36,926 nt of DNA from a virus: positions 1-36,926 of IMG/VR virus record IMGVR_UViG_3300037319_000092; one strand, 5' to 3'. Positions 22,332-29,784 of the stretch are shown one piece after another; position 1 is the stretch's first letter, and the number at the start of each line of letters is the position of its first letter. The translations under genes were made by a program, and so were the position numbers. The notes beneath the pieces were generated by a model that was given only the letters and a program-made list of their open reading frames with translations, did not search any database and was not told the DNA's origin.

Positions 22332-24481
22332 CAAATCCCTCCTTTTAGAGCTTTAATCTCTGCACGTAATTCAGCAACTTCTTTAGCCAATTCGATAACT
22401 GCTAGAAGTGCTGCATTACCATAGGCAACCGACAATGTTTGCTCGCTATCTGTACCTACCGAAACTAATTCAGGAAAAGCTTTTTGTAAGTCTTGCGCTG
22501 ATACACCAGCTTGACGTTCTCCGCTATCAATACGAGTGTATGTACCGTGTTTACTATCTACAAGCGCTTTAATAAACCCAGTAGGAGTTGCATCCCAGTC
22601 TTTCTTCAACCGCTCGTCTGAGTAAGCGGTAACGTTGCCGCTAGAAGTAATACCCGTACTGTCGACTGTTAACCTAAGCACGCCACCAGTAGTAAACCCA
22701 ATAGTATCAGTCGTTGGGCGATACATGCCTGTGTTTAAATCAGCAGTCCAAGTGAAAGAAGGCGTTGTGGCTGAATCGGCATCAATACCTTGGAAGCCGC
22801 CGTTTGTTGTTGACGTAGCGTTAAAGGTAGGTGCGTTTATCGTACCTGTTGTAGTCCCGCCAGCCAGTGGGAGCTTGGTAGCATCCACAACAGTAACGTT
22901 GGAGGAACCATTAAACGACACGCCGTTGATGGTGCGAGCGGTCTGTAAAGTGGTCGCTGTAGCTGCGTTGCCCGTAGTGGACGCAGACGAACCACTTGTG
23001 TTCTGGTTGCCTGTGGTATTTACGCCGGGCAGGTTGATGTTAGCGGAGCCGTTGAAGGACACACCCCCAATTGTACGAGCCGTTTGCAGAGTGGTAGCAG
23101 TTGTGGCGTTACCAGACAACGCGCCCGAAACAGTAGGGACAGTTAGTACATTTGTGCCGGGGTTATAAGAAAGATTCACGTCTTCATTCAGTCGCTTGTA
23201 CCCCGCAGTCGAATCATCAACAAACGTGATGTAGCGGGTAACACTTGTGGTAACAGAGTCTTCAACATAAGGCTCAACAGTAACGTTGGCGGAACCATTA
23301 AACGACACGCCGTTGATGGTGCGAGCGGTCTGTAAAGTGGTCGCTGTAGCTGCGTTGCCGCTAGTGTTCTGGTTACCCGCGCTGTTTACGCCGGGCAAGT
23401 TGATGTTGGCAGAGCCGTTGAAGGATACCCCACCAATTGTGCGAGCCGTTTGAAGCGTGGCTGCCGTTGTGGCATTAGGATTAACCGGACCTGTAGCTCC
23501 TGTTGAACCAGTGGCTCCCTGTGGCCCTGTAGCACCTTGTGGACCAGCAACTGTTGAATCAGCACCTGTAGCTCCTGTAGCTCCTGTAGCTCCTGTATCG
23601 CCTTGTGGACCAGCAACTGTTGAATCAGCACCTGTAGCTCCTGTAGCTCCTGTAGCTCCTGTAGCGCCTTGTGGACCAGCAACAGTTGAATCAGCACCTG
23701 TAGCACCTGTGGGACCAGTAGCGCCAGTATTCCCTTGAGTTCCTTGCGGTCCTGTAGCACCAGTAGCACCTGTTGGACCCGATACACCATCTGACCAAAT
23801 GCCATCACCTCTCCAGAATGTAGATGAGGATGCACTTGTACCACTGTTCAAGCGACTTATTGGCAGGTTCGCAGACAATGAAGCGGCATCACCCGTTACA
23901 TTAATACCCCATGTACCTGAAGCACCAGTGCCTGTAGTAGAGGGCGCACCAACGTCAGTATAGCTAAGAGCCTTACTTGCCAGACCCGTCACATGACCAT
24001 AAGTATCAAGAGTAATATCTTGAATTACAGTGCTACCAGTATTGTTTACACTAACTTGAGAACTAGTATCAGCATGGCTAATTGTTACACCAGAAGCACC
24101 ACTCTGATTAGCAGTACCAACTTGACCACCACCTGTTAAACCTGAACCAGCGGTAACTGTCATTGCACCATTACCAACACTAGCAGCAGTTGCGTAATAA
24201 GCGCCTGACTGTCCGTCTAATAGATCAGCATCTAGACCAGACCCAGAACCGTCAACTGTTTTGATTAAGTTTAGAATTTCTGAAGCCGTTTGATCACCAG
24301 TATTTGTACCAGTATTTGTACCAGTTACGAGTGAAAAACCAGCAACTGTTACTCCATCTGCTTTTTTGAAGTATAACTTACTGTCAGTATAGTTAAGCGC
24401 CAGTTCACCAAATTCTAAATCACTAATAAGAGGAACCTTATCAACTACTGATGATTTCTTTAATATAATTTTACTTGACAT
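22331..24481 (-). CDS. Tail fibre: collagen-like repeats and C-terminal S74 chaperone
   Basis: 716 residues. The N-terminus ([13 protein letters not shown]...[19 protein letters not shown]) is the common fibre anchor module. Then follow a beta-rich stretch, a collagen-like Gly-X-Y region (roughly residues 230-335, with GATGATGA and GPQG units encoded by 66-bp tandem repeats), two copies of a [25 protein letters not shown]-type module, and a C-terminal S74 chaperone starting at SDERLKKDW (Ser621) with a final coiled coil. The chaperone resembles that of the fibre at 4113-5213. The self-cleaving domain predicts a trimer. It sits in the head gene block rather than beside the tail-tip gene. Part of the gene is notably GC-rich, suggesting recent exchange. 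Confidence 0.87.
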   Translation of the reverse strand: MSSKIILKKSSVVDKVPLISDLEFGELALNYTDSKLYFKKADGVTVAGFSLVTGTNTGTNTGDQTASEILNLIKTVDGSGSGLDADLLDGQSGAYYATAASVGNGAMTVTAGSGLTGGGQVGTANQSGASGVTISHADTSSQVSVNNTGSTVIQDITLDTYGHVTGLASKALSYTDVGAPSTTGTGASGTWGINVTGDAASLSANLPISRLNSGTSASSSTFWRGDGIWSDGVSGPTGATGATGPQGTQGNTGATGPTGATGADSTVAGPQGATGATGATGATGADSTVAGPQGDTGATGATGATGADSTVAGPQGATGPQGATGSTGATGPVNPNATTAATLQTARTIGGVSFNGSANINLPGVNSAGNQNTSGNAATATTLQTARTINGVSFNGSANVTVEPYVEDSVTTSVTRYITFVDDSTAGYKRLNEDVNLSYNPGTNVLTVPTVSGALSGNATTATTLQTARTIGGVSFNGSANINLPGVNTTGNQNTSGSSASTTGNAATATTLQTARTINGVSFNGSSNVTVVDATKLPLAGGTTTGTINAPTFNATSTTNGGFQGIDADSATTPSFTWTADLNTGMYRPTTDTIGFTTGGVLRLTVDSTGITSSGNVTAYSDERLKKDWDATPTGFIKALVDSKHGTYTRIDSGERQAGVSAQDLQKAFPELVSVGTDSEQTLSVAYGNAALLAVIELAKEVAELRAEIKALKGGI
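22888..23359. repeat. Two 85-bp near-identical direct repeats in the fibre gene
   Basis: Copies at 22888-22972 and 23275-23359 differ at one of 85 positions (GGAGG versus GGCGG). Following them, segments starting near 23025 and 23391 are a second, more diverged repeat pair. The units encode the [18 protein letters not shown] module. Near-identity in DNA implies recent duplication or ongoing recombination. Confidence 0.85.
23535..23722. repeat. 66-bp tandem repeat encoding collagen-like Gly-X-Y
   Basis: Units begin at 23535, 23601 and 23667, each opening with CCTTGTGGACCAGCAAC. The first two are 66 bp long and almost identical; the third diverges after about 40 bases. On the minus strand each encodes a 22-residue block including [19 protein letters not shown]. 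Copy number is likely variable. Confidence 0.88.
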
Positions 24482-24500
24482 TTGATATCCTTAATAAAGG

Positions 24501-24527
24501 TAAAAGAAAGGGCAGTAGAAACTGCCC
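24501..24527 (-). terminator. Intrinsic terminator between two fibre genes
   Basis: Minus-strand GGGCAGT-TTCT-ACTGCCC (24527-24510, perfect 7-bp stem, 4-base loop) followed by TTTCTTTTA. It lies 18 bases after the stop of the 466-residue fibre gene and upstream of the S74 fibre gene, with no promoter seen between them, so read-through would be needed for the second fibre. Confidence 0.78.
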
Positions 24528-24545
24528 ACAAATCATTTAATGATT

Positions 24546-25946
24546 TTAATATGTTCCACCATCAATTGAGTTTGAAAAGTAAGGATTACCAGTTGCATCT
24601 TCTCTTAAGAAACTACCATCGACTAATGAAGCTGATGTAACACCAAGTACAGAAGTACCATTGCCAAACATTATAGCACGAGCAGCAACTGCTGTCAATC
24701 CTGTACCACCGCTAGCAACAGCGATTTCTGTACCATTCCAAACACCATTAGCTACAGTACCGAGAGTAGTTATAGATGTTTGTCCAACATAACCAGTATC
24801 AATACTTAGAGTGTTTCCTGATTTTGTTAAACCGGAACCAGCTACAATTTGACCTGCACCACTAAATTGAGCGAAAACCAAAGCTGTTGTACCAACAGCA
24901 ATAACACCATCTGTGCTTAATACAAAACCAGAATCGGCATTTGCAGTACCTTGTTCTACAAAGGTGAACATTCCTGATGTAACTTCTACATCAGAATCAG
25001 CGTCTGCTGATCTTGACCACGCACCAGAAGCAACAACGTATATTCCGTTTTCAGAACCAGTTGTCTGATTTTTAACCAAAACTCTATCACCAACAGAAAG
25101 AGCAACCCCATCAACGGTTTTTGTACCTGATAAGGTAATGTTTGCTGTAGTAGCAACTACCACAGAAGCCTTTACGTCCAAGCCGCTTCTTGCAGTATCT
25201 ACTGCAGTTGTAACGAACTCTGTTGTTGCTAGTTGTGTAGTGTTTGTTCCACTTGCAGCAGTAAGTGCAGTAGGAGTACCTGTTAAAGCAGCAGATACGC
25301 TAAGAACGACAGAACCAGAACCTGTGCTAGTAGATGAACCAGTACCACCATTAGATACAGGTAAAACACCAACAACACTTGCGTTAGCAACATCTATTTG
25401 CGTAACAGCAATTGCAATATTAGATGTACCGTTAAAACTAGTTGCAGTACCTGTAACTCCACCGCTGATGGCAATTGTGCGAGCAGTTTGTAAAGCAGTT
25501 GCTGTAGAAGCGTTGTCAGTCAACCCCTGAACAAAAGTAGTTAAAGATGTTGAGGCATCAGTAAATATATTTGCAATTATTGTCTTACCAGAACCAATGG
25601 GTGTAATATTGATGTTACCATTAGCGTCTGTTGAACTAATAGTGTTGCCATCGATATCAATATTATCTATTTTAAGATTATCTAATTTACCGTCTGAATC
25701 AACAAGCAAGGCTGATGAAGCAGTTAGAACACCCAGAGTGTGATCTAATTTATCCGTAAAGAACTTACCGCCAATTATGGAATGATTAACAGCATTACCT
25801 GATGTTTCAGTTCCCGTACCAATATACAGACGATCACCACCGTTTGAACCATTGTCAGCCAAAGCTGAGTAAGCAAATTCACCTTGTGCAAGTACAGCAG
25901 GATTACCTGACGTTTCCGAACGCTTAATTTTTAAAATAGAAGCCAT
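24546..25946 (-). CDS. Tail fibre/appendage protein
   Basis: 466 residues. The N-terminus (SILKIKRSETSGNPAVLAQGEFAYSALADNGSNGGDRLYIGTG) is the fibre anchor module shared with the gene at 22331-24481. The middle has the widespread phage fibre module GLDVKASVVVATTANITLSGTKTVDGVALSVGDRVLVKNQTTGSENGIYVV...AWSRSADAD. It ends in NSIDGGTY, a C-terminal motif shared with the small proteins at 25961 and 26571. There is no S74 chaperone, so it may build a side-fibre shaft or need another trimerising partner. Exact location in the virion is unknown. Confidence 0.78.
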   Translation of the reverse strand: MASILKIKRSETSGNPAVLAQGEFAYSALADNGSNGGDRLYIGTGTETSGNAVNHSIIGGKFFTDKLDHTLGVLTASSALLVDSDGKLDNLKIDNIDIDGNTISSTDANGNINITPIGSGKTIIANIFTDASTSLTTFVQGLTDNASTATALQTARTIAISGGVTGTATSFNGTSNIAIAVTQIDVANASVVGVLPVSNGGTGSSTSTGSGSVVLSVSAALTGTPTALTAASGTNTTQLATTEFVTTAVDTARSGLDVKASVVVATTANITLSGTKTVDGVALSVGDRVLVKNQTTGSENGIYVVASGAWSRSADADSDVEVTSGMFTFVEQGTANADSGFVLSTDGVIAVGTTALVFAQFSGAGQIVAGSGLTKSGNTLSIDTGYVGQTSITTLGTVANGVWNGTEIAVASGGTGLTAVAARAIMFGNGTSVLGVTSASLVDGSFLREDATGNPYFSNSIDGGTY

Positions 25947-25960
25947 TGTTTATTCCTTAG

Positions 25961-26185
25961 TTAATACTGACCAGAGTCTATAATCTGGTTTTCAAGTTGA
26001 GTTATTGCTACCCATTTTTGAACAGCAGTAGAGTAAACCAGAACAGAACCTTCTGTTTTATTAGTAGAATCTACATCTGATAGTAGATTTAAAAGTGTAG
26101 CACCCGATACACCTTGTGGGCCTTGTTCACCCTCAGTAATCACGGTTACAATATCGCAACTCTCTATAATTGTAGTTGTGGTCAT
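25961..26185 (-). CDS. Small collagen-like linker/appendage protein
   Basis: 74 residues: a beta-strand start (TTIIESCDIVTVITEG), a short collagen-like EQGPQGVSG, then a fibre-head-like stretch (LLNLLSDVDSTNKTEGSVLVYSTAVQKWVAITQLENQIIDSGQY). The C-terminus IDSGQY resembles the IDGGTY/VDGGTY ends of its neighbours. The start overlaps the preceding gene's stop by 4 bases. Probably a structural part of the appendage; not an enzyme. Confidence 0.62.
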   Translation of the reverse strand: MTTTTIIESCDIVTVITEGEQGPQGVSGATLLNLLSDVDSTNKTEGSVLVYSTAVQKWVAITQLENQIIDSGQY

Positions 26186-26538
26186 CTTGTTACCTCCGGT
26201 GATGCTCTTACGCTACCTTGAATTATTCTAACTACACTGTTATCTGAAAAAACGATCTCTAAATCATAAACACCACTTGTAAAAGTATATTTATTAGAAA
26301 CATCTGGTGCAATTATAATTTTAAACTTACCTTCTAAAGGTTCATGAATTGATAATTTTCCATTTTCAGTAGTAAGAGTATCCATTATAGCCACATCATT
26401 CACAGCTTTTCTAATTTGCATTCTAGCAGTACAACCAGTAAGATTAACTGCTACAGGAGTTGTACCTGTCTTCCATTGGATTAATTTAACAAAGTTAGAA
26501 CCTTTGTAAACATCCAGATCAATATTTGCTGGTTGCAT
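26182..26538 (-). CDS. Phage appendage protein, BppU-like N-terminal type
   Basis: 118 residues, all beta. The pattern LDVYKGSNFVKLIQWKTGTTPVAVNLTGCTARMQIRK...VYDLEIVFSDNSVVRIIQGSVRASPEVTR is typical of a small family found in many phages near baseplate or fibre genes, similar to the N-terminal domain of the upper baseplate protein BppU. It may attach fibres to the virion. Overlaps the next gene by 4 bases. Confidence 0.62.
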   Translation of the reverse strand: MQPANIDLDVYKGSNFVKLIQWKTGTTPVAVNLTGCTARMQIRKAVNDVAIMDTLTTENGKLSIHEPLEGKFKIIIAPDVSNKYTFTSGVYDLEIVFSDNSVVRIIQGSVRASPEVTR

Positions 26539-26570
26539 TTTTATTTCCTATTATAAATTGATTTCATTTA

Positions 26571-26693
26571 TTAATATGTTCCCCCGTCAACTGATTGACC
26601 AGTTGCAGCATTAACAGATTCTTGTAGCAATCTAGCTTTTTCTTGTAGTTCAGCTATTAATTGCAGCACTGCTGTAAGTTGTTTTTTGCTCAT
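26571..26693 (-). CDS. 40-residue coiled-coil peptide with fibre-type C-terminus
   Basis: A small gene starting one base after the stop of the preceding gene (TAAATG), with GGAGAG six bases before the ATG. Residues about 3-28 (KKQLTAVLQLIAELQEKARLLQES) form one amphipathic helix with leucine heptads; the protein ends GQSVDGGTY, nearly the same as the end of the 466-residue fibre. It probably binds other appendage proteins through the helix. Too short for most gene callers. Confidence 0.68.
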   Translation of the reverse strand: MSKKQLTAVLQLIAELQEKARLLQESVNAATGQSVDGGTY

Positions 26694-27341
26694 TTACTCT
26701 CCAATACTTATTGATGAACCACTCCAAGAATATAAAGTATTGCCTGAGTTGGTGTTCCATTCCAAGCCGGATATTAAACCATCGATTTTTAATTCAGTAA
26801 AAGAGATTCCTGTAGCAGAATCAACTTTACCGAGGATAGCTTCTTGCACTGGTTGCATAGTCATAAAATACAAAGTAGTTATGTTTCTTCTAATGAAGTT
26901 TTCATCAACTAAATTACAAAACTCAGCAAAAGCAAAAACAAGACTGTTCGCTTTGACGATTACAGTATCTCCTGCTACATTAGAAGCGACCTGAACAAAT
27001 ACATTTTCCCATTCAGAAGCATCTTTTACAAAAAATCTCTGTGAATAGATAGTTGTTGATTCTGAAGGTAGTGCTGGTTGACTTACAGGAGCAAAAGTAA
27101 ACAAAGGAGTACCATCTGATTTCACAATGCGAACTGTTCTGAGAGTAGCACCAACTGCGTTCTGAAGACTGATCTTTATAATAATAAACTCACCAGTAAA
27201 AACTGAAGGTGACAATACTGGGAGGTTTACTGTGTAGAAATTTGGCGAAACAGCAGTGCATGTTGTAGCGACATCTGCTAAAGGTAACTCTGCCAAAACT
27301 CCAAACCTTGCGACTTTAGGTGTTAATATTATTCTAGCCAT
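26694..27341 (-). CDS. Hypothetical structural protein of the appendage cassette
   Basis: 215 residues, beta-rich, no signal peptide, no recognised domain. It opens MARIILTPKVARFGVLAELPLADVATTCTAVSPNFYTVNL and ends in a Gly/Ser-rich LYSWSGSSISIGE, as in a virion surface protein. The start overlaps the upstream stop by one base, and the gene is tightly linked to the small peptide and BppU-like gene. A structural role is inferred only from location and composition. Confidence 0.6.
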   Translation of the reverse strand: MARIILTPKVARFGVLAELPLADVATTCTAVSPNFYTVNLPVLSPSVFTGEFIIIKISLQNAVGATLRTVRIVKSDGTPLFTFAPVSQPALPSESTTIYSQRFFVKDASEWENVFVQVASNVAGDTVIVKANSLVFAFAEFCNLVDENFIRRNITTLYFMTMQPVQEAILGKVDSATGISFTELKIDGLISGLEWNTNSGNTLYSWSGSSISIGE

Positions 27342-27844
27342 TATTCGTTAAACAAGAGATTATACGCAATTACATCATCCATTGTTACTCCTTGTGGGTT
27401 TATGTTTAAATACTGATCAATATGTTGTTCAATATTTGGGGTATTAGTTGTGATTTTTTCACCAGTGTCGAAAGTTAAAACAAGCTGATTTTTTTCATTA
27501 AAATCTGCGCTTATAATAGTTCTTTCTTTATTGAAAGGCAACACTGATTTACCAACAATTGAGTTTCTAACAAACTCTTTGGTTTCTACAGTTTGACTTA
27601 CTATTTCAAAAGGGCTTGTATAACTTCTAAGAGAATCTACGTGAGACGGTACTTTTCTCTTCTTTGGCTTTTCGGGTTCGTTCTTGCGCTCTTCTATTTT
27701 TACAGCACTTGTGCCAGCAAAGACAGATTCTTCTTTTGACAGACCCTTGTCGAGAGAAGCATTCGCTACTTTTGCAAATAACTCCCTTAAACTTAAGGAC
27801 TTACTTTGAATAGCGGGTGTTGTGTTATCTGCAGACCAATGCAT
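27341..27844 (-). CDS. Hypothetical protein, first gene of the appendage operon
   Basis: 167 residues from the ATG at 27844, which has AAAGGAGAG five bases upstream; the longer frame to 27880 would start inside a stable hairpin. A Lys/Glu/Pro-rich basic linker (KIEERKNEPEKPKKRKVPSH) separates a helical N-terminus from a C-terminal domain with beta pattern (ISADFNEKNQLVLTFDTGEKITT). Not recognised. Lies directly downstream of the promoter-hairpin at 27870-27931. Confidence 0.6.
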   Translation of the reverse strand: MHWSADNTTPAIQSKSLSLRELFAKVANASLDKGLSKEESVFAGTSAVKIEERKNEPEKPKKRKVPSHVDSLRSYTSPFEIVSQTVETKEFVRNSIVGKSVLPFNKERTIISADFNEKNQLVLTFDTGEKITTNTPNIEQHIDQYLNINPQGVTMDDVIAYNLLFNE

Positions 27845-27869
27845 GTTCTCTCCTTTATAAACAACAATA

Positions 27870-27891
27870 ACCCCGGACATTTAGCCGGGGT
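27870..27891. terminator. GC-rich hairpin at the 5' end of the appendage transcript
   Basis: ACCCCGG / CCGGGGT (27870-27876 with 27885-27891; 7 bp, 8-base loop). On the minus strand it is followed by TTATTGTTGTTT, a weak U-tract. It begins only about 5-10 bases after the predicted start of the promoter at 27903-27931, so it caps the new transcript, and may also terminate read-through from the GIY-YIG gene. Confidence 0.7.
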
Positions 27892-27902
27892 ATTTGTAAA
27901 CT

Positions 27903-27931
27903 ATTATAGCATAGAATCAGTATTAATTCAA
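27903..27931 (-). promoter_or_regulatory. Sigma-70 promoter for the appendage cassette
   Basis: -35 TTGAAT (27931-27926), 17-base spacer, TGC then -10 TATAAT (27908-27903), in the gap after the GIY-YIG endonuclease stop. Predicted start near 27896. Confidence 0.82.
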
Positions 27932-27944
27932 GTATTTGTTTTTA

Positions 27945-28301
27945 TTAGAATCTTGCACCATTTCTCTTCCTTTTGATCATACCTATTACAGTAGGTGACA
28001 ATTTACCACCTTGTACAGAATTCCAACCAATACCGTCATACGGTCGGAACATTTTCTCAATGCAGTAAGCATCTTCAGCTAAACAAGAATGTAGTTCACT
28101 TAAAATTATGTTTGGTAAACCAACATTAAGAAAAGCAAGATGTAAAGGATTGTATGAATTATATGAACTTCTAAATTTGTTCATATGCTCTCTGAACCTA
28201 ATTTTCACAGATCGGGTAGTTACACCAATGTATCCTTGTGTGAACACATCAGTGCAATCTACAGTATGTAACCAGTAAACAACAGCTTCTTTATCCTGCA
28301 T
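27945..28301 (-). CDS. GIY-YIG family endonuclease
   Basis: 118 residues. The family motif is visible as VVYWLHTVD (Tyr9-Trp10) and TQGYIGVTTRSVKIRFREHM (Gly23-Tyr24-Ile25-Gly26, Arg35, His39), with a likely metal-binding glutamate in CIEKMFRP (Glu82) and a C-terminal IGWNSVQGG typical of phage enzymes of this type. It cuts DNA at specific sites; free-standing members are homing endonucleases that spread between phages. It overlaps the portal 3' end by 11 bases. There is no linked intron and the portal frame is intact, so this is a free-standing gene. Confidence 0.82.
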   Translation of the reverse strand: MQDKEAVVYWLHTVDCTDVFTQGYIGVTTRSVKIRFREHMNKFRSSYNSYNPLHLAFLNVGLPNIILSELHSCLAEDAYCIEKMFRPYDGIGWNSVQGGKLSPTVIGMIKRKRNGARF

Positions 28302-29769
28302 TTTCTAAGTTACCAGAACTGGTATCTGAACCAGAAGGTGAAAGAGATGTACCTTCTCCTGCTGTTTTGAATCCATCACCACTCCGTGAAGTCATCTCAG
28401 GCAACAACTTTTGATTTGGCTCTTGATCTTGCGGTAGAGAATCTACACCAATTGATTCACGAACTCTGTTCAAAACTGCTCTGTCAATCTCAATAACAGA
28501 AGTACTTGCAAAACGTTGTACAGCTTTAGAGAATGCTTCCAAATCTTCTGACTGCAAGTTGTCAAAGTCCATATGACCCATGCGAGAAGTATTCCAACCG
28601 TTTAGTTCATAAGTTTGCTTGATCAAATCCTCATTAATAACATCACGAATTTTCCTAAGCATTGATTCTGCTGCTGTGGAAGACAATGAGTTCTTAATCT
28701 GACCAAGAGCGTTGGAACCACCACCTGATTGACCCATAACTAAGATATCTGCAAACAAAGATGTCAATATCAGATTCTTGTAGTATTCTTTTATTCTGGA
28801 GGTATCCATTGCTTTTCCACCATTAAGCGAAAGCAACTCAAGTTCAAAAAGAGGTTGTTTTGTATCAGGGTCATGAGCTTGTGGTAGAATCAAAGCTGAT
28901 TGCTGATTCAACTGCAAGTTACGCATTACGTTCTCGTAATAAGCACGAATAGCTTTTTGATCTGGTGAAGCGTCAGAAGAAAGATACTGCGGTGGTAACT
29001 TAAGCACTGGTAAACCAGCTAAGTCCTTTGCTACACCATTTGCTTCAATCTCTTCAATTACACTCAAGAATCTCCAAGCTAAGTAAGCATCACGAAGCAT
29101 TGACTTACCAAAAGGATCACCTTTATGTCTGCCTGCACGAAACAGCATTACCTTGCTACGGGGTAAAACAACTTCATTGTTTGTACGACTTGTGTATCTA
29201 TTGTATACATCTGAAACGGCAGAAAGGTTTTGCTTTACACCTTTGATTTCGTTACCATCTTCAGTAAAGATAAACTTCTCGATAGTCTCTTGGTTTCTGA
29301 TTGGTAGCTTTTTCCAAGCAATTAGACCGTCATCAAACTTAGAACCATTCGACTTCAGTCTTCTGCGATATACTTTCTCATGAACAGAAAAACCATACAT
29401 ATTTGCAGATAGAGCTTCCGAAATAAACTCAGACCAAGTTTGATCTGTAAGATCATTCATCATTTCATTTATGATTTCAGCTTCTTTTTTCTCTTGTTCT
29501 GTAGCGTTAACAACTGGTTTAAACAACCAATCAACTTTGTTAATCATGTTGTCATACAAGGTCAGTGCGGAATTAACAGTACTATGGTAAGACATCTGCT
29601 TAAAAGTATTGATACTATTTGGGAAGTTCAATTCTCTCTTAAGTTCTGCATTGGAAACACCATTGAATATGTTTAAACCCAGATACCCTGCTTCAGCTAG
29701 TTTAAAACGCTCTGGAGTCTCATCTGCTGCTTTTGTTATCGAATTATTTTGTGATTTACTTGCTGCCAT
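28291..29769 (-). CDS. Portal protein (DUF935/Mu gp29-like)
   Basis: 492 residues from the ATG at 29769 (AAAGGAG six bases upstream; the TTG at 29772 is not used). Features of the DUF935 portal family include STVNSALTLYDNMI, EALSANMYGFSVHEKVYRRR, GDPFGKSMLRDAYLAWRFLSVIEEIEANGVAKDLAGLPVLKLP and LFADILVMGQSGGGSNAL. The dodecameric portal is the DNA entry and exit channel of the head and docks the terminase. It follows the large terminase by 15 bases. The C-terminal tail is Ser/Gly-rich and probably disordered. Confidence 0.9.
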   Translation of the reverse strand: MAASKSQNNSITKAADETPERFKLAEAGYLGLNIFNGVSNAELKRELNFPNSINTFKQMSYHSTVNSALTLYDNMINKVDWLFKPVVNATEQEKKEAEIINEMMNDLTDQTWSEFISEALSANMYGFSVHEKVYRRRLKSNGSKFDDGLIAWKKLPIRNQETIEKFIFTEDGNEIKGVKQNLSAVSDVYNRYTSRTNNEVVLPRSKVMLFRAGRHKGDPFGKSMLRDAYLAWRFLSVIEEIEANGVAKDLAGLPVLKLPPQYLSSDASPDQKAIRAYYENVMRNLQLNQQSALILPQAHDPDTKQPLFELELLSLNGGKAMDTSRIKEYYKNLILTSLFADILVMGQSGGGSNALGQIKNSLSSTAAESMLRKIRDVINEDLIKQTYELNGWNTSRMGHMDFDNLQSEDLEAFSKAVQRFASTSVIEIDRAVLNRVRESIGVDSLPQDQEPNQKLLPEMTSRSGDGFKTAGEGTSLSPSGSDTSSGNLENAG

Positions 29770-29784
29770 CAATGGCTCCTTTAA

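Noticed and set aside
23535-23722. Tandem repeats as a CRISPR array
   Set aside because: Units are contiguous, lack variable spacers and encode Gly-X-Y blocks in frame; no cas gene is present.
23386-23844. Long alternative frames over the collagen-like repeats on both strands
   Set aside because: Low-complexity shadows of the 66-bp tandem repeat; the real frame is the fibre gene, which has anchor and S74 domains.
27845-27880. Longer start for the first appendage gene at 27880
   Set aside because: It would start inside the hairpin; the ATG at 27844 has a strong AAAGGAGAG site.
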